The notes beneath the pieces were generated by a model. That model was not told the origin of the DNA. It worked only from the letters and a program-made list of their open reading frames with translations, and did not search any database. DNA of 64,000 nucleotides. It comes from Xiphophorus maculatus. Lineage: Eukaryota > Chordata > Actinopteri > Cyprinodontiformes > Poeciliidae. Made by a program: the position numbers and the translations under genes. The DNA is taken from assembly GCF_002775205.1 (NCBI RefSeq), contig NC_036454.1, positions 744,001-808,000 on the forward strand. The letters run 5' to 3'. Below, in pieces: positions 22,071-33,669 of the stretch (position 1 is the stretch's first letter; each line of letters begins with the position of its first letter).

Positions 22071-22731
22071 GTAAGTAATGTCAGTATATCAACAAGAGAG
22101 TTGTAAATATTCAGGTTAGCTTAAGCTAGCCTAAAATGACAGGTGGTTGTTTTTGTCTCCGCCCCGTATTGAACCAAAACGGGACGCGATTTATTCCGTA
22201 TTGCTATAATGTCTGATAGACACACCTATCACACACATCTCAACAATAAGTGTAATAATAATGACCAAAACAAAACACGGGCAATATTAAGGTCAGCTAA
22301 ATTGTCGTTGCGGGACCTAAATAGAACCCCCTCTGCCCCCTACTCCAAACCCCCACGAACTGACGCTGTTGTCACGGTTGCTTAGAGACGGACATTACGC
22401 AGCCTCAGTGAGCTGCTACCAACCTGCGTCTTTTTAAAATGTCCACCCAATACTACACCTTTCTTCGGAGTAAAACCTCTGGCAAAAATACAGACGTGAG
22501 TGAGAGGAAACAGGCTAAACAATCACAGTGACATTTAATAGGGGCATTAAAAAATGTGTCGGCGATATTCAGTGGCGCACAGTGGGTTGTTTGATATCAG
22601 ACAGAATGGATCAAAAGAGGAACCGCAGAACCTAAAGAACCAGATATCAGTCTCTTCATCTCTCAATCATTTCCTGAGACTGAAAAATAATATAAATGGT
22701 CATTTAAAGAACAAATCATACAAATAGATTA

Positions 22732-25700
22732 TCCATCCATCCATTCATCCATCTTCTTCCGCTTATCCGGGCTCGGGTCGCGGGGGTAGCAGTTTCAGAA
22801 GGGAGGCCCAGACTTCCCTCTCCTCAGCCACTTCTTCCAGCTCTTCCGAGGAAATCCCAAGGCGTTCCCAGGCCAGCCGAGAGACATAGTCCCTCCAGCG
22901 TGTCCTGGGTCTTCCCCGGGGCCTCCTCCTGGTGGGACGTGCCTGGAAACACCTCACCAGGGAGGGGTCCAGGAGACATCCTGACCAGATGCCCGAGCCA
23001 CCTCAACTGGCTCCTCTCGATGTGAAGGAGCAGCGGTTCTACTCTGAGTCCCTCCCGGATGACTGAGCTTCTCACCCTATCTCTATGGGAGAGCCCAGCC
23101 ACCCTACGGAGAAAACCCATTTCGGTCGCTTGTATCCGCGATCTCATTCTTTCGGTCATGACCCAAAGCTCATGACCATAGATGAGGGTGGGAACGTAGA
23201 TCGACCGGTAAATCGAGAGCTTTGCTTTATGGCTCAGCTCTCTCTTCACCACGACGGACCCGTACAGCGCCCGCTTGACGGCAGACGCTGCACCAATCCG
23301 CCTGTCGATCTCCTGTTCCCTTCTTCCCCCATTCGTGAACATGATCCTGAGATACTTGAACTAATCCACTTGGGGCAGGACACCCCCAATGACCCGGAGA
23401 AGGCACTCTACCCTTTTCCGGCTCAAGACCATGGCCTCGGATTTGGAGGCATTGATCCCCATCCCGGCCGCTTCACACTTGGCTGCGAGCCACTCCAGCA
23501 AGAGCTGCAGATCACGACCTGATGAAGCCAAAAGGACCACATCGTCCGCAAAAAGCAGAGATGAGATCCCAAGGCCACCAAAACGGATCCCCTCAACACC
23601 GTGGCTGCACCTAGAAATTCTGTCCATAAAAGTAATGAACAGAATCGGTGACAAAGGGCAGCCCTGGCGGAGTGCAACACCAGACCAGGACCAGACTCTG
23701 ACACCGCTCATACAGGGACCTGACAGCCCATATCAAAGGGCCGGGTACCTCAAACTCCCGGAGAACCCCCCACAGAGCACTCCAAGGGACACGGTCGAAT
23801 GCCTTCTCCAAGTCCACAAAACACATGTAGACTGGTTGGGCGAACTCCCATGCATCCTCCAGGACCCTGCTCAGGGTGTAGAGCTGGTCCAGTGTTCCAC
23901 GACCAGGACGAAAACCACACTGCTCTTCCTGAATCCGAGGTTCAACTATCCGACGGACCCTTCTCTCCAGGACCCCTGAATAGACCTTGCCAGGGAGGCT
24001 TAAGAGTGTGACTCCCCTATAATTGGAGCACACCCTCCAGTCCCCCTTTTTGAACAGGGGGACCACCACCCCAGTCTGCCAGTCCAGGGGAACTGCCCCC
24101 GATGTCCATGCAATATTGCAGAGTTGCGTCAGCCAACACAACCCTACAACATCCAGAGCCTTAAGGAACTCTGGGCGGATCTCATCCACCCCTGGGGCTC
24201 TGCCACTGAGGAGCTTTTTAACCACCTCAGCGACCTCGTCCCCAGAGATTGGAGAGCCCAGCCCAGAGTCCCCAGGCTCAGCTTCCTCAATGGAAGGCAT
24301 GTTGGTGGGATTGAGGAGGTCTTCGAAGTATCCGGCCAACCGGCCCACAATGTCCCGAGTAGAGGTCAGCAGCACATCATCCCCACTATAAACAGTGTTG
24401 GTGCCGTACTGCTTTCCCCCACTGAGACGCCGGATTGTGGACCAGAATCGCCTCGAAGCTGTACGGAAGTCTTTCTCCATGGCCACTCCAAACTCCTCCC
24501 ACGCCCGAGTTTTTGCCTCAGCAACCACCCGAGCCACATGCCGCTTTGCCCGCCGGTACCCATCAGCTGCTTCCGGAGTCCCGTAGGCCAAAAAGGCCCG
24601 ATAGGACTCCTTCTTCAGCGTGACGGCACCCCTCACCAAAGGTGTCCAACGGGTTCGAGGGTTGCCGCCACAACAGGCACCGACAACCTTGCGGCCACAG
24701 CTCCGATCGGCCGCCTCGACAATGGAGGCACGGAACATGGTCCACTCAGACTCCATGTTCCCCACCTCCCCCAGGACTTGTTTGAAGCTTTGCCGGAGAT
24801 GGGAGTTAAAGCTCCATCTCCCAGGGGATTCTGCCAGACATTCCAAGCAGACCCTCACAACACGTTTGGGCCTGCCAGGTCTGACCGGCTTCCTTTCCCA
24901 CCACCAGAGCCAACTCACCACCAGGTAGTGGTCAGTGGACAGCTCCGCACCTCTCTTCACCTGAGTGTCCAAGACATACGGCCGCAGATCCGATGAAACG
25001 ATGACATAGTCGATCATAGAACTGTGGCCTAGGGTGTCCTGGTGCCAAGTGCACATATGGACACCCTTATGCTTGAACATTGCGTTCATTATGGACAATC
25101 CATGACGAGCACAGAAGTTCAACAACAGAACACCGCTTGAGTTCAGGTCGGGGGGGGCATTCCTCCCAACCACGCCCCTCCAGGTCTCACTGTCATTGCC
25201 TACATGAGTGTTGAAGTCCCCCAGCAGAACAAGAGAGTCCCAAGGAGGAGCACTCTCCAGTACCCAATCTAAGGACTCCAAAAAGGGTGGGTAATCTGAA
25301 CTGTTGTTTGGCCCGTAAGCACAAACGATAGTCAGCACCCGTTCCCCCACCCGTAGGCGGAGGGAGGCTACCCTCTCATTCACTGGGGTAAACCCCAACA
25401 TACAGGCGCCGAGATGGGGAGCAACAAGTATGCCCACTCCTGCCCGACGCCTCTCACCTTGGGCAACTCCAGAGTGGAATTATGTCCAGCCCCTCTCAAG
25501 GAGACTGGTTCCAGAACCAGAACCATGCATCGAGGTGAGACTGACTATTTCTAGCCGGAACCTCTCAACCTCACACACTAGCTCTGGCTCCTTCCCCACC
25601 ACAGAGGTGACATTCCACGTCCCAAGAGCCAGCTTCTGCAACCGAGGATCGGACCGCCAGGGTCCCCTCCCTCGGCCGCCACCCATCACACAATGCACCT

Positions 25701-26069
25701 GACCCCTTTGGCCCCTCTCACAGGTGGTGGGCCCATGGGAGGGGGGGACTCATGTCACCTCTTCGGGCTAAGCCTGGCCGGGCTCCATGGGTAAAAGCCC
25801 GGCCACCAGGCACTCACCATCGTGCCCCCCCTCCAGGCCTGGCTCCAGAGTGGGGCCCCGGTGACTCGGGTCTGGGTGAAGGAACACGAAGTCCAATGGT
25901 GCCATTCATCAATGGGGTCTTCGGGCTGCGCTTTGTCTGGTCCCTCACCTAGGACCTGTCTGCCTTGGGTGACTCTATCAGGGGTATGAAGCCCCAGACA
26001 GAATAGCTCCTAGGATCATTGGGGCACTCAAACCCCTCCACCATGATAAGGTGGCAGCCCAAGGAGAGG
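22732..26069 (-). mobile_element. Rex3 (RTE-clade) LINE, copy 2, near full length
   Basis: The element is bounded by a perfect 12-bp target duplication, ACAAATAGATTA, at 22720-22731 and 26070-26081. The GATG tail (read as ATCCATCCATCCATTCATCC) lies at 22732-22752 and the 5' end GGCAGCCCAAGGAGAGG at about 26069. At 3.34 kb it is the most complete Rex3 here and serves as the reference for the others. It inserted into the hAT element at 21177-26543, so it is the younger of the two. It carries a nonsense codon and several frameshifts. Confidence 0.9.
22763..25698 (-). pseudogene. Rex3 copy 2 ORF, endonuclease plus reverse transcriptase, few breaks
   Basis: Minus-strand reading starts near 25698 with [24 protein letters not shown] at about 25479-25477 replaces the Tyr codon expected in GWTYFHSG. 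From 25437 to 23611 a frame of about 600 codons holds the endonuclease ([33 protein letters not shown]), a linker, and the RT with [29 protein letters not shown] and [13 protein letters not shown] small deletion after RCQSL shifts the frame. The next block, [12 protein letters not shown] and LLFADDVVLLASS at 23711-23361, holds the catalytic FADD. The C-terminal blocks YGHELWVMTERM and SQLRWLGHLVRM follow. The intact protein would nick DNA and reverse transcribe its own RNA. Confidence 0.85.
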
Positions 26070-26551
26070 ACAAATAGATTAATAGTAAATAAATAAATAT
26101 TGTGAAGAGAACATTAAAAATGTTTGTTAGGATTGTGTAGGAAAAATGTTGATATCTTTTATGAATACAGTGTTTTGTGGTCAATATTATGTAACCATTT
26201 TATTCATGTGGGTTGCCAGTTTGGATAAGGCTTCTTATAAAGCTATAAGAATGATTGACAACATGCTAACAAAATGCCTCAGACCTGCAGCTCATAGGCA
26301 GTTCTAGACACAGGCTAACAGAAGTCGCTCTTTGGCTCAAATATATTAAATGATGAAATATTGCCCTGTTTTTTGTTTCATTCTTCTTTAATTGCCCTGT
26401 ATGCAGCAATTTATTCACATATATTCAGTATTATTGACACTTTAATTAAAAATGAGTTGTACAAGTTTATGTTGTTGGGGCGGGAGTGGGGGCACCGATG
26501 ACATGTTCGCATACACCTCAGAAAGTATGTAGTTGCACCCCTGAATATATT

Positions 26552-28061
26552 CAAAGTTTACAGACAACACGCTTATGAAAATTAGCACAATCAAACAATA
26601 AATACACTTTAGAGGAAATGTGAAAATGTTTCACCAAGGAATATTGTTTTAATTTAATGTCACAGTATTCCAGTATTACTGCAGACAAACTGACATTTCT
26701 CCTTCCTAAGAACAGTTATGTTTTACACATCTTCATGTGGGGCCGTTAAAATATAACGTCTCCTTGTAGGACTGTTATATTTCAACGTCTTTATGTTTGA
26801 GAAGATTCATTTTGCTTTTTTTAAAAAAAGGAATACAGTAAAATTACAGTAAAGCTTAGTGGCAATGTAAGGCATTACTATTGTATAATATAAAGGTTTT
26901 GTGTGTTAACAAATAATAATAAACGGAAAAGCAATCTGGATGCTAAAGGCAGCGCTATGTTCCATTGATAACTCCTGTCAATTTGTCCTCTAGATTGTGT
27001 CATCGCTGTTACAGCGGTTCTGACACTCGGGACCTGTAACAAATATCTTTAAAATATCTGTCAAATATATTTTGTGTATATTTTAAAATATATGCTCAAA
27101 ATAGAATTTTTTAAAATTCACTTAAAATTCACTTAACGCTTACTTTCAATTATTAATTTCAGTATGTTTTAAATTACATGTCAGTGTATAATTTAGGCTA
27201 ATAAAGTATGCCTTTTTAGGTGCCTTAATAATCTTTTACTATTTTTGTTAAGATGGCAAAGAATAAAAAAAATATCCTTAAAGTCCTTGCTGAGCATTTT
27301 TTCTACTTCTAACATAAACAGGCAAAGAAGTCACCCAGAAATGTTTTTCCACCCCAGGCATCCGGTCCCAATCATTACCAGTTCTGATGATGCCACATAC
27401 ATAGTGAGTCCACAACGTCTAAAAATTGTAAGTCTTATGTTTTTCTTTGCCATTTTTCTGTACTCTTTAAAATACAAGTGCTTTCTCTGTTTAATTGCTC
27501 TATTGTACTTTTTTGTAAGTTTCTGTAAAGTGCAGTGGTCCAGTGAATGGGAATGTTCTGCTGATCCTCACTGTTCTTAGAGCGAGCCAGCACATTACCG
27601 ACGCTACCCCCGTCCGACAAAACTGACAAAATGGTGCATAGAAACCGTGACTCAAAAATACATCACGTCAATCAATATGTAAACATCCTACAAAGTTGCC
27701 TTGGTGGGTTTTTTCCACTGTATACTAACCTGGAGGACAAATTGACAGGAGTCATCAATGGAACGTAGCGCTGCCTTTAACATCCAGATTGCTTTTGGGG
27801 CAGACAGGAAATCCATCCTAAACCCAACCTGGAAGCAACGCCCCCCAAACAAAGATTCCGCTTCGCCACTACCACTCCTGTCCCCACCTCAGAAAAGCAT
27901 TATAAATGTAAACAGATGAACATGCCTAACTGTGAACAAAATGTAATTTGTTAATTCATTTTTTTCTTTTAGAAAATAGAATAAATATTACCTGAAACTA
28001 TTTCAAAATTAATTTAAAAAACCCCAACTAAATACTGTGGTAGCATTTCTAGGTGCACCAC
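26552..28061. other. intronic DNA with a 67-bp inverted repeat pair and probable gypsy LTR
   Basis: Arms at 26927-26993 and 27730-27796 are near-perfect inverted copies, with about 740 bp between them. Both read AAAAGCAATCTGGATG, then AAAGGCAGCGCTA and CCATTGATRACTCCTGTC in the same sense. They may be the ends of a DNA element inserted in or beside the gypsy LTR, which should begin at about 28062 and extend leftwards. The LTR's far end was not located. No gene was seen. Confidence 0.45.
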
Positions 28062-28188
28062 ATGCTCCCCAACTTAAAGGTGGCTCCAGACACTTCAAAG
28101 CCAGTGATGACAATTCACAAAGTATTAACAACTTGGTTATTATCACAGGAACCTCACTCAAATTACCTTTTCCTTCAGTGTACACTTC

Positions 28189-29765
28189 TCAGTATACAAA
28201 ATTATAAGGCATTGTAAAAGGGACTGTTGTTGTATAAGGTACAGTCTGATGAGGAGCATAAAAATGTCCTTGTACAGGTTGCATTACCCACAATGGTGAA
28301 GCTTGTAATCCACACAGTCCAACATGATCTATGACCCCTTTTGGCTGGTAAGAAGGCTGGCCCATAGTGTTGTAGCTGAGTGTCTGAGGTGGTCTCCTTG
28401 CTCGTGTAGATCTCCTGAGAAATACCTCCTGATTTGGTACTTGCTCCTCCTGCTTGAGTTCAAGTTCAACCTGTTCAGTGTCTCTTTCCAGTTCTTGTTC
28501 TCTTTGTTCATTGTCTGTTTCACAGTTTTGGACCAGTTCATATTCAGCTGGATGCGGATGCTCCGTTGGAACATTTTCATCTGCAGTTTTCAGTTGGGAG
28601 TCCCTCCCTTGGTCGACAGGTGTGAAAACCTGGCTTGAGACTGGATGCGTTTGAGTGGCTGGTTCCTGTAGTCCGGTTGTCACAGGTACTCTGAGCCAAT
28701 AACGAGTCCTGGAGTCACTCTCAGAATCTGATGAGTCGCTGTCTCTGTTACTTTGGCTTGGAATGACACGGTGACCTTTGACTCTGTTTCTGATTGGCGC
28801 TTTATCTTTTCTGTGACCAACAGTTACAGGTAAGTCATTAACCAGGTGCAGGAGATTTCTGTGGAGAACCCTGGTTTTCTGGACATTGCTCTCAGGATAT
28901 ACTTTGCAGATGGGGTTGTCATTAATCTGTTCTTTGACAATGTGCACAGTCTGTTCCCAATATGACCTGAGCTTTCCAGGTACGCCCTTTTCTCCAAGGT
29001 TGCGAACTAACACTCGGTCACCGGGCTCTAAGACAACTCCTCTCACATGTTGGTCATAGTGTTTCAGCCAATTGCTGGCTGTTGTTGGTAGCAATACGAT
29101 AAGCCTCTTTCATCCTCCTTGCCCACTTTTGCACATGTCCATGTGGTGTTTCACTGTCCTTCTCTGTTGAGTCCAAACATGAAGTCCACAGGCAAGCGGG
29201 GGGGGGGCGTCCAAACATTAAGAAATGTGAGTAAAACCCAGTGGCCTCGTGTTTTGTGCAATTATATGCATGAACAACTTGGGGCAAAAAGTCTTTCCAG
29301 TTATCCTTTTCTGTCTCCTCCAGAGCTCTGGGCATTTGTAGCAGGGTGCGATTAAATCGCTCGGCAGGATTTCCCTGTGGGTGGTATGGTGTGGTACTTG
29401 AGTGGCTGACACCTGACAGCTGCTGTAGGCCCCTAAACAGTGAGTTTTCAAATTCACGGTCTTGATCGTGATGTAGCCTAGCAGGGTAACCGAAGCGAGG
29501 AATAAAATCGCTGTATAGTTTCTCCGCAGCAGTTTTTGATGACTTGTTTCTGGTTGGCCACGCCTGAGCAAAGCGCGTAAACTGCGACAAGTATGTATTC
29601 GTAACCACCTCTGCTCTTTTCTAAATGCATAAAGTCAATGGATACTAGCTGCATGAGTGCACTGGAACTGATGCTCCCCATGGGTGCCCTGACATGCTTT
29701 GTGGGTTTCTTTTGTTTTATACAGGGACATTGTCTTGTCACATAAACCTCAATGTCCTCCTTCAT
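28189..29765 (-). pseudogene. gypsy integrase with C-terminal tail, frameshifted
   Basis: The minus frame starting near 29765 reads YVTRQCPCIKQKKPT and [20 protein letters not shown], containing the first catalytic Asp of the integrase core. The next frame (29608-29054) gives [20 protein letters not shown] and [20 protein letters not shown], with the second Asp and the Glu. A third (29094-28189) gives [20 protein letters not shown], the SH3-like C-terminal domain, then a long acidic low-complexity tail. These lie in shifting frames, so at least two breaks are present. Integrase would join the element's DNA to chromosomal DNA. Confidence 0.75.
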
Positions 29766-29915
29766 ACAGGGCTAGTAGAAACGATCTCGGGCTAGGTTGA
29801 TAACTCTTTCAGCACCGAGGTGACCCATATCCTTAGGAAGGTGTTTTAGCACCAAGGACCTGTACTCTGCAGGCAGTACAAGCTGCTTTGTACCCCCAGC
29901 TTCCCTGTAAAGTAG

Positions 29916-30677
29916 CTAATTCTCAACCTTAAGTTTTCCCCACTCACACATTAACCTCCTCACTAACCCATCTGCATTTTGTCTGTCTCTGTCAGTTAGT
30001 GTGGGTTTTGCCTCTTTTAACCTGAGAAGTTCTTTTATTGTTGTGTCTTGTCTTTGTGCTTTTACTAGCTCTTCATGGCTAATGCTAGGTAAGGCTGGTG
30101 TGTCCGACCTAGTGTCTTGAGCCAGATTTAAGACAACTACATAGGCAACATCACTTTTCTTTGCTACTTCACTTCCTTCCCATGTTGCACAAACAATGTC
30201 TCGGCTAAGCTCCTCTGTACACTCCCCGACATAACTATCAATGTCCAGCGGAAGGCGTGACAAAGCGTCAGCGTCCACATTAACTCTACCAGGCCAGTAC
30301 TTTATGTTAAACCTGAAATCTGCAAGCTCTCCTACCCATCTATGTCCTGTCGCATTCAACTTTGCAGTGCTCATTACATATGTCAGGGGATTGTTGTCGG
30401 TATACACCGTGATCTCTGGGGCATAAAATAAATAATCCCTAAACTTTTCACAAATGGCCCATTTAAGAGCTAAGAACTCTAACTTACCGGAATGTAAACA
30501 ATAGTTTTTTTCAGCTGGGGTCAGAGTTCTTGAGCCATATGCTATGATTTTTAATTTCCCCCCCCTGCCTCTGATACAACACAGCCCCAAGCCCTTTCTC
30601 ACAGGCGTCAGTATGTAAAACAAAAGGCAGTTCAAAGTTGGGGTAGGCAAGCACAGGTGGATCAGACAGAGTGTCAA
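29916..30677 (-). pseudogene. gypsy RNase H and integrase zinc-finger linker
   Basis: The frame carries KIIAYGSRTLTPAEKNYCLH, LEFLALKWAICEKFRDYL and VYTDNNPLTYVMSTAKLN. These are the classic gypsy RNase H blocks with the catalytic TDNNPL Asp and the LE-x2-AL-x2 Glu. WPGRVNVDADALSR follows and ends the domain. Its upstream join to the RT frame is shifted near 30560-30600. RNase H would remove RNA from the RNA/DNA hybrid. Confidence 0.75.
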
Positions 30678-30749
30678 TGAGCTGCTTCAGGATGTGGTCA
30701 TGTTCACCTGTCCAGTTGATAGGAGTCTTTGAGGGCAGCTGAGAACTTT

Positions 30750-31218
30750 GGCTTTTTCTGGACTTGGTCTGAGTGTTTTCAGAACTCCCTTTGACTTGTA
30801 GGAGGCTGTACAAAGGTTTGACGATCCTGGAAAAATCTTGAATGTAGGCCCGATAATAACTTAGGAACCCAAGCAGTCTTCTTAATTTACCCACATTTGT
30901 TGGGTCTTCTGAGTCCAGAATGCTGAACCAGCTGTGGCCGCCCAGCGTGTCCAGGAGGTCTCGGATGCTTGGAAGTGGGTGGCGGTCAGGCACTGTTTTC
31001 TGATTCAACTGTCTGTACTCAATACAAAGTCTTAGCGTGCCATCCCATTTCCTCACACACAGTACAGGTGCAGAAAAGGGTAATTTTGACTTGACTATAC
31101 AGCCTTTAGCCAGTAAGTCTTGGATGTATTCTTTCACCTCTTTGTATAATGGCTTGGGGATGGCAGTGTATGTGCGTTGGACTGGGATGTCATCTTTCAG
31201 GTTGATAGTCATGTTCAA
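30750..31218 (-). pseudogene. gypsy reverse transcriptase lacking its catalytic core
   Basis: The N-terminal RT blocks IQDLLAKGCIVKSKLPFSAP, RKWDGTLRLCIEYRQLNQKT and LPSIRDLLDTLGGHSWFSIL are present. At about 30915-30900 (SILDSEDPTNVGKL) the sequence jumps to the connection region LRRLLGFLSYYRAYIQDF. The segment that should carry the YxDD active site and thumb, on the order of 130 residues in relatives, is missing. This is an internal deletion rather than decay. The flanking frame is kept through the junction. Confidence 0.75.
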
Positions 31219-31483
31219 ACTCGGAATATTCCCAATGTCACCATCATCTCGGCAAAAGCATTTGATTCCTCACATAACATTTGCTTTACTTATTTTGTTG
31301 TTCTGGTGTTAGGTGACTAATGTCCACTGGGGGGTGCCAGTGAATAGCATTGGATGGCTCCTGGCCTTGACTGGATTTGGACACAGAGTCAATAATACAG
31401 GTGGAGACTGGTGTTGTTTCATAAGAGTCTTTGGGTTGGTCAGTCTCAACTATTTTTGTAATGGGCTCAATATTCGTTGAGGG

Positions 31484-32135
31484 GGTGTCCTGCCCCAAGT
31501 GGAGGAGTTTAAGTATCTCGGGATCTTGTTCACGAATGGGGGAAGAAGGGAGCGGGGGATCGACAGGCGGATTGGCGCAGCGTCTGCTGTCAAGCGGGCG
31601 CTGTACCGGTCCGTCGTGGTGAAGAGAGAGCTGAGCCAAAAAGCGAAGCTCTCGATTTACCGGTCGATCTACGTTCCCACCCTCATCTATGGTCATGAGC
31701 TTTGGGTCATGACCGAAAGAACGAGATCGCGGATACAAGCGGCCGAAATGGGTTTTCTCCGTAGGGTGGCTGGGCTCTCCCTTAGAGATAGGGTGAGAAG
31801 CTCAGTCATCCGGGAGGGACTCAGAGTAGAGCCGCTGCTCCTTCACATCGAGAGGAGCCAGTTGAGGTGGCTCGGGCATCTGGTCAGGATGCCTCCTGGA
31901 CGCCTCCCTGGTGAGGTGTTCCGGGCACGTCCCACCGGGAGGAGGCCCCGGGGAAGACCCAGGACACGCTGGAGGGACTATGTCTCTCGGCTGGCCTGGG
32001 AACGCCTCGGGATTCCCCCGGAGGAGCTAGAAGAAGTGGCTGGGGAGAGGGAAGTCTGGGCCTCCCTTCTGAAGCTGCTACCCCCGCGACCCGACCTCGG
32101 ATAACCGGAAGAAGATGGATGGATGGATGGATGGT
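31484..32135 (+). mobile_element. Rex3 LINE fragment, copy 3 (5' truncated)
   Basis: A 650-bp 3' piece ends in GATGGATGGATGGATGG at about 32116-32135. It begins GGGTGTCCTGCCCCAAGTGG and has an open C-terminal frame. Flanking GTTGA occurs on both sides and may be a short target duplication. It interrupts the gypsy pol region beside the pogo fragment. It is in the opposite orientation to the other three copies. Confidence 0.8.
31499..32104 (+). pseudogene. Rex3 C-terminal reverse transcriptase end
   Basis: An unbroken 201-codon frame gives EEFKYLGILFTNGGRRERGI, then YGHELWVMTERTRSRIQAAE and [20 protein letters not shown] to the stop. This is the region after the RT thumb of RTE proteins, with no catalytic residues. 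It shows that this copy is little mutated although it is strongly truncated. Confidence 0.75.
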
Positions 32136-32136
32136 T

Positions 32137-32604
32137 GATCTTTTAACAACAGCAAGGTATAACATATAGTGGAGGGGAACTTTTCCTCGATTCAATAAAC
32201 ACGTAAAAAACAGTCTGATACTGTTACAGTAAATCAAACGTTAGTGCAATCACAATATATATCCACTTCCGCACCATTGATTCGTTCATGTTAAATCCTC
32301 TCGCTGCTGTTCTATTCCCGTGTTCTACTGCGTGACTGATCACCTTGAGTTTAAACTCTGCGTTGTAAGCGTGTCTCTTAATAGGAGCCATTTTGGGGTC
32401 TTTACACAAAACCCAGCGTGCACCGCGTGCTTCTTCTTCTACGGGGAAAATGAAGTTGGTGGCTGCTTACCGTAGTTGCGAGACCTGTTGTGGCTCAATA
32501 TTGGTCCATATATGACTCACCGGATTATAAGGCGCACTCTCGGCTTTTGAGAAAATTGAAGGTTTTTAGGTGCGCCTTATAGAGCTGAAAATACTGTACT
32601 TTAA
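32137..32604 (-). mobile_element. pogo-like DNA transposon, 5' fragment
   Basis: Read on the minus strand the terminus TACAGTATTTTCAGCTCTAT is followed by AAGGCGCACC and an inner copy of GTGCGCCTTATAATCCGG. This is the subterminal pattern of a common fish pogo-like element. A translation start follows at 32400-32409. The transposase is lost after about 45 codons and the 3' portion is truncated against the Rex3 at 32135. It sits inside the gypsy element. Confidence 0.6.
32224..32400 (-). pseudogene. pogo-like transposase N-terminus (Brinker-type DNA-binding domain)
   Basis: From the ATG at 32400 the product reads MAPIKRHAYNAEFKLKVISH, then GNRTAARGFNMNESMVRKW, after which similarity ends. The K-x2-x-x-EFKLKVI and MVRKW positions match the psq/Brinker helix-turn-helix seen at the start of many fish pogo-type transposases. 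The rest of the protein, including the DDE domain, is absent. Whether the loss of similarity reflects an intron or a deletion cannot be decided here. Confidence 0.6.
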
Positions 32605-32605
32605 T

Positions 32606-33669
32606 ATAAGGCCTATCTGTCTTTTCTATCTGTAAAAGTCCTGCTCCAACACTAAGCTGTACAAGGTGGACGTTATCTAGTACTGGCTCAAACAACACAA
32701 GTGATTCTGTTTTGCTAATACTCTCTGGGACTCTACACTTAATGTAAGTTACCTGACTAGGATAGACTATCCCCCCTTTGAAGCCTACTTTTACAGTAGT
32801 TGGCTCGTGTATGGGACGCTCTTGGGTCTGGATAAAGCTTGCTGTCGTGGAAAAAAACTATTTCCAAGCACTGTTCAGGTAAAATCACTCAATCAGGTTT
32901 ATTCATGAATTGTGCACAACTCAGAGAGCTCACAGGACAGTCAATAATGAAGCAAGTCTGAAACGGAAAGCTCTGCCAGGCAGAGACAACACATTAACAG
33001 CTTTAACTTGGTGGGAATATACAGAACTTAAAATAAACATATAGCAATACAACTAGCAGGTGTAACCTAACTGTAATTTTTCCAGATCACTTACTAAGGT
33101 GCTTACATCAGAAATGTCGATTCCCATGGCTCTACCAATAAGCTCAATAAGTTTGTAGTTCCCCCCATTGTCTTTAATGAACTCGTGGATCACATTAAAG
33201 CCTACTATGGGTCTCTCGATCTTAAGGCGGCTCACAAGGAATAGATACGCGTATAGATAGGTCTGGGTCGTCGTTACCCTCGAGGTTGACTACAACCTCC
33301 ACCCACCCATCATACGGTAGTGTGTCCCCGTGACTGCTTTCACATTAAGATCGTCATCCATCAGTTCACTTAAAGGTCTAACCTGTTGTCCGGGTAAGTA
33401 TCTATTTAGCCACGCATGATCTAAAAGACTTGTGTATCCATTACTAGGTAACCTGCCATCATACATTTGAGAAGGGACTGGGGACCTACTAAGGGAGCTA
33501 CTAAACCACGCAGTGTTCTTTTGTCAGTTTCTTGTGAACATGCACCTAACGTCTCTCTGCCAGTAGTGGTTTTGGACTTTTTCTTTGAGCGGGACTGCTG
33601 AGATTTGCCGATCAGAGGTGGTCCCTCTGCTCTGATCGTCTCCAGTTTCCCGAAGTTTTCTTCAGGCAT
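32606..33669 (-). pseudogene. gypsy protease region
   Basis: Segments read on the minus strand include QSLLKCMMAGYLVMDTQV near 33430, then LDHAWLNRYLPGQQVRPLSE in a shifted frame, LKIERPIVGFNVIHEFIKDN at 33235-33053, and TVKVGFKGGIVYPSQVTYIK with LVLFEPVLDNVHLVQLSVGA at 32800-32620. Relatives have a DTG protease site at this place. Here the Asp-Thr pair is kept but the Gly is lost with a frame change, so the protease would be inactive. The piece ends at 32606 where the pogo fragment begins. Confidence 0.6.

Larger units (their letters stand above)
21177..26543 (+). mobile_element. hAT-type DNA transposon, interrupted by Rex3
   Basis: The ends CAGTGGCGCAAAAAGTGGGT and, inverted, CAGGGGTGCAACTACATACT share the hAT pattern CAGKGGYGCAA. 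Each abuts the identical 8-bp sequence AATATATT (21169-21176 and 26544-26551), the target duplication length expected for hAT. Without the Rex3 at 22732-26069 the element would be about 2.0 kb. One short candidate coding exon is visible at 21958-22070 and no transposase catalytic region was found, so this is an internally deleted copy. A second CAGTGGCGCA motif occurs near 22569. Confidence 0.75.

Noticed and set aside
24124..24996. Long plus-strand open frames (290, 196 and 180 codons at 24124, 23389 and 47775) over Rex3 copies and an LTR
   Set aside because: The 24124 and 23389 frames are antisense shadows of the Rex3 ORF, whose codon bias leaves the reverse frames open. The 47775 frame spans Rex3 and LTR junctions. 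None shows a domain of its own.
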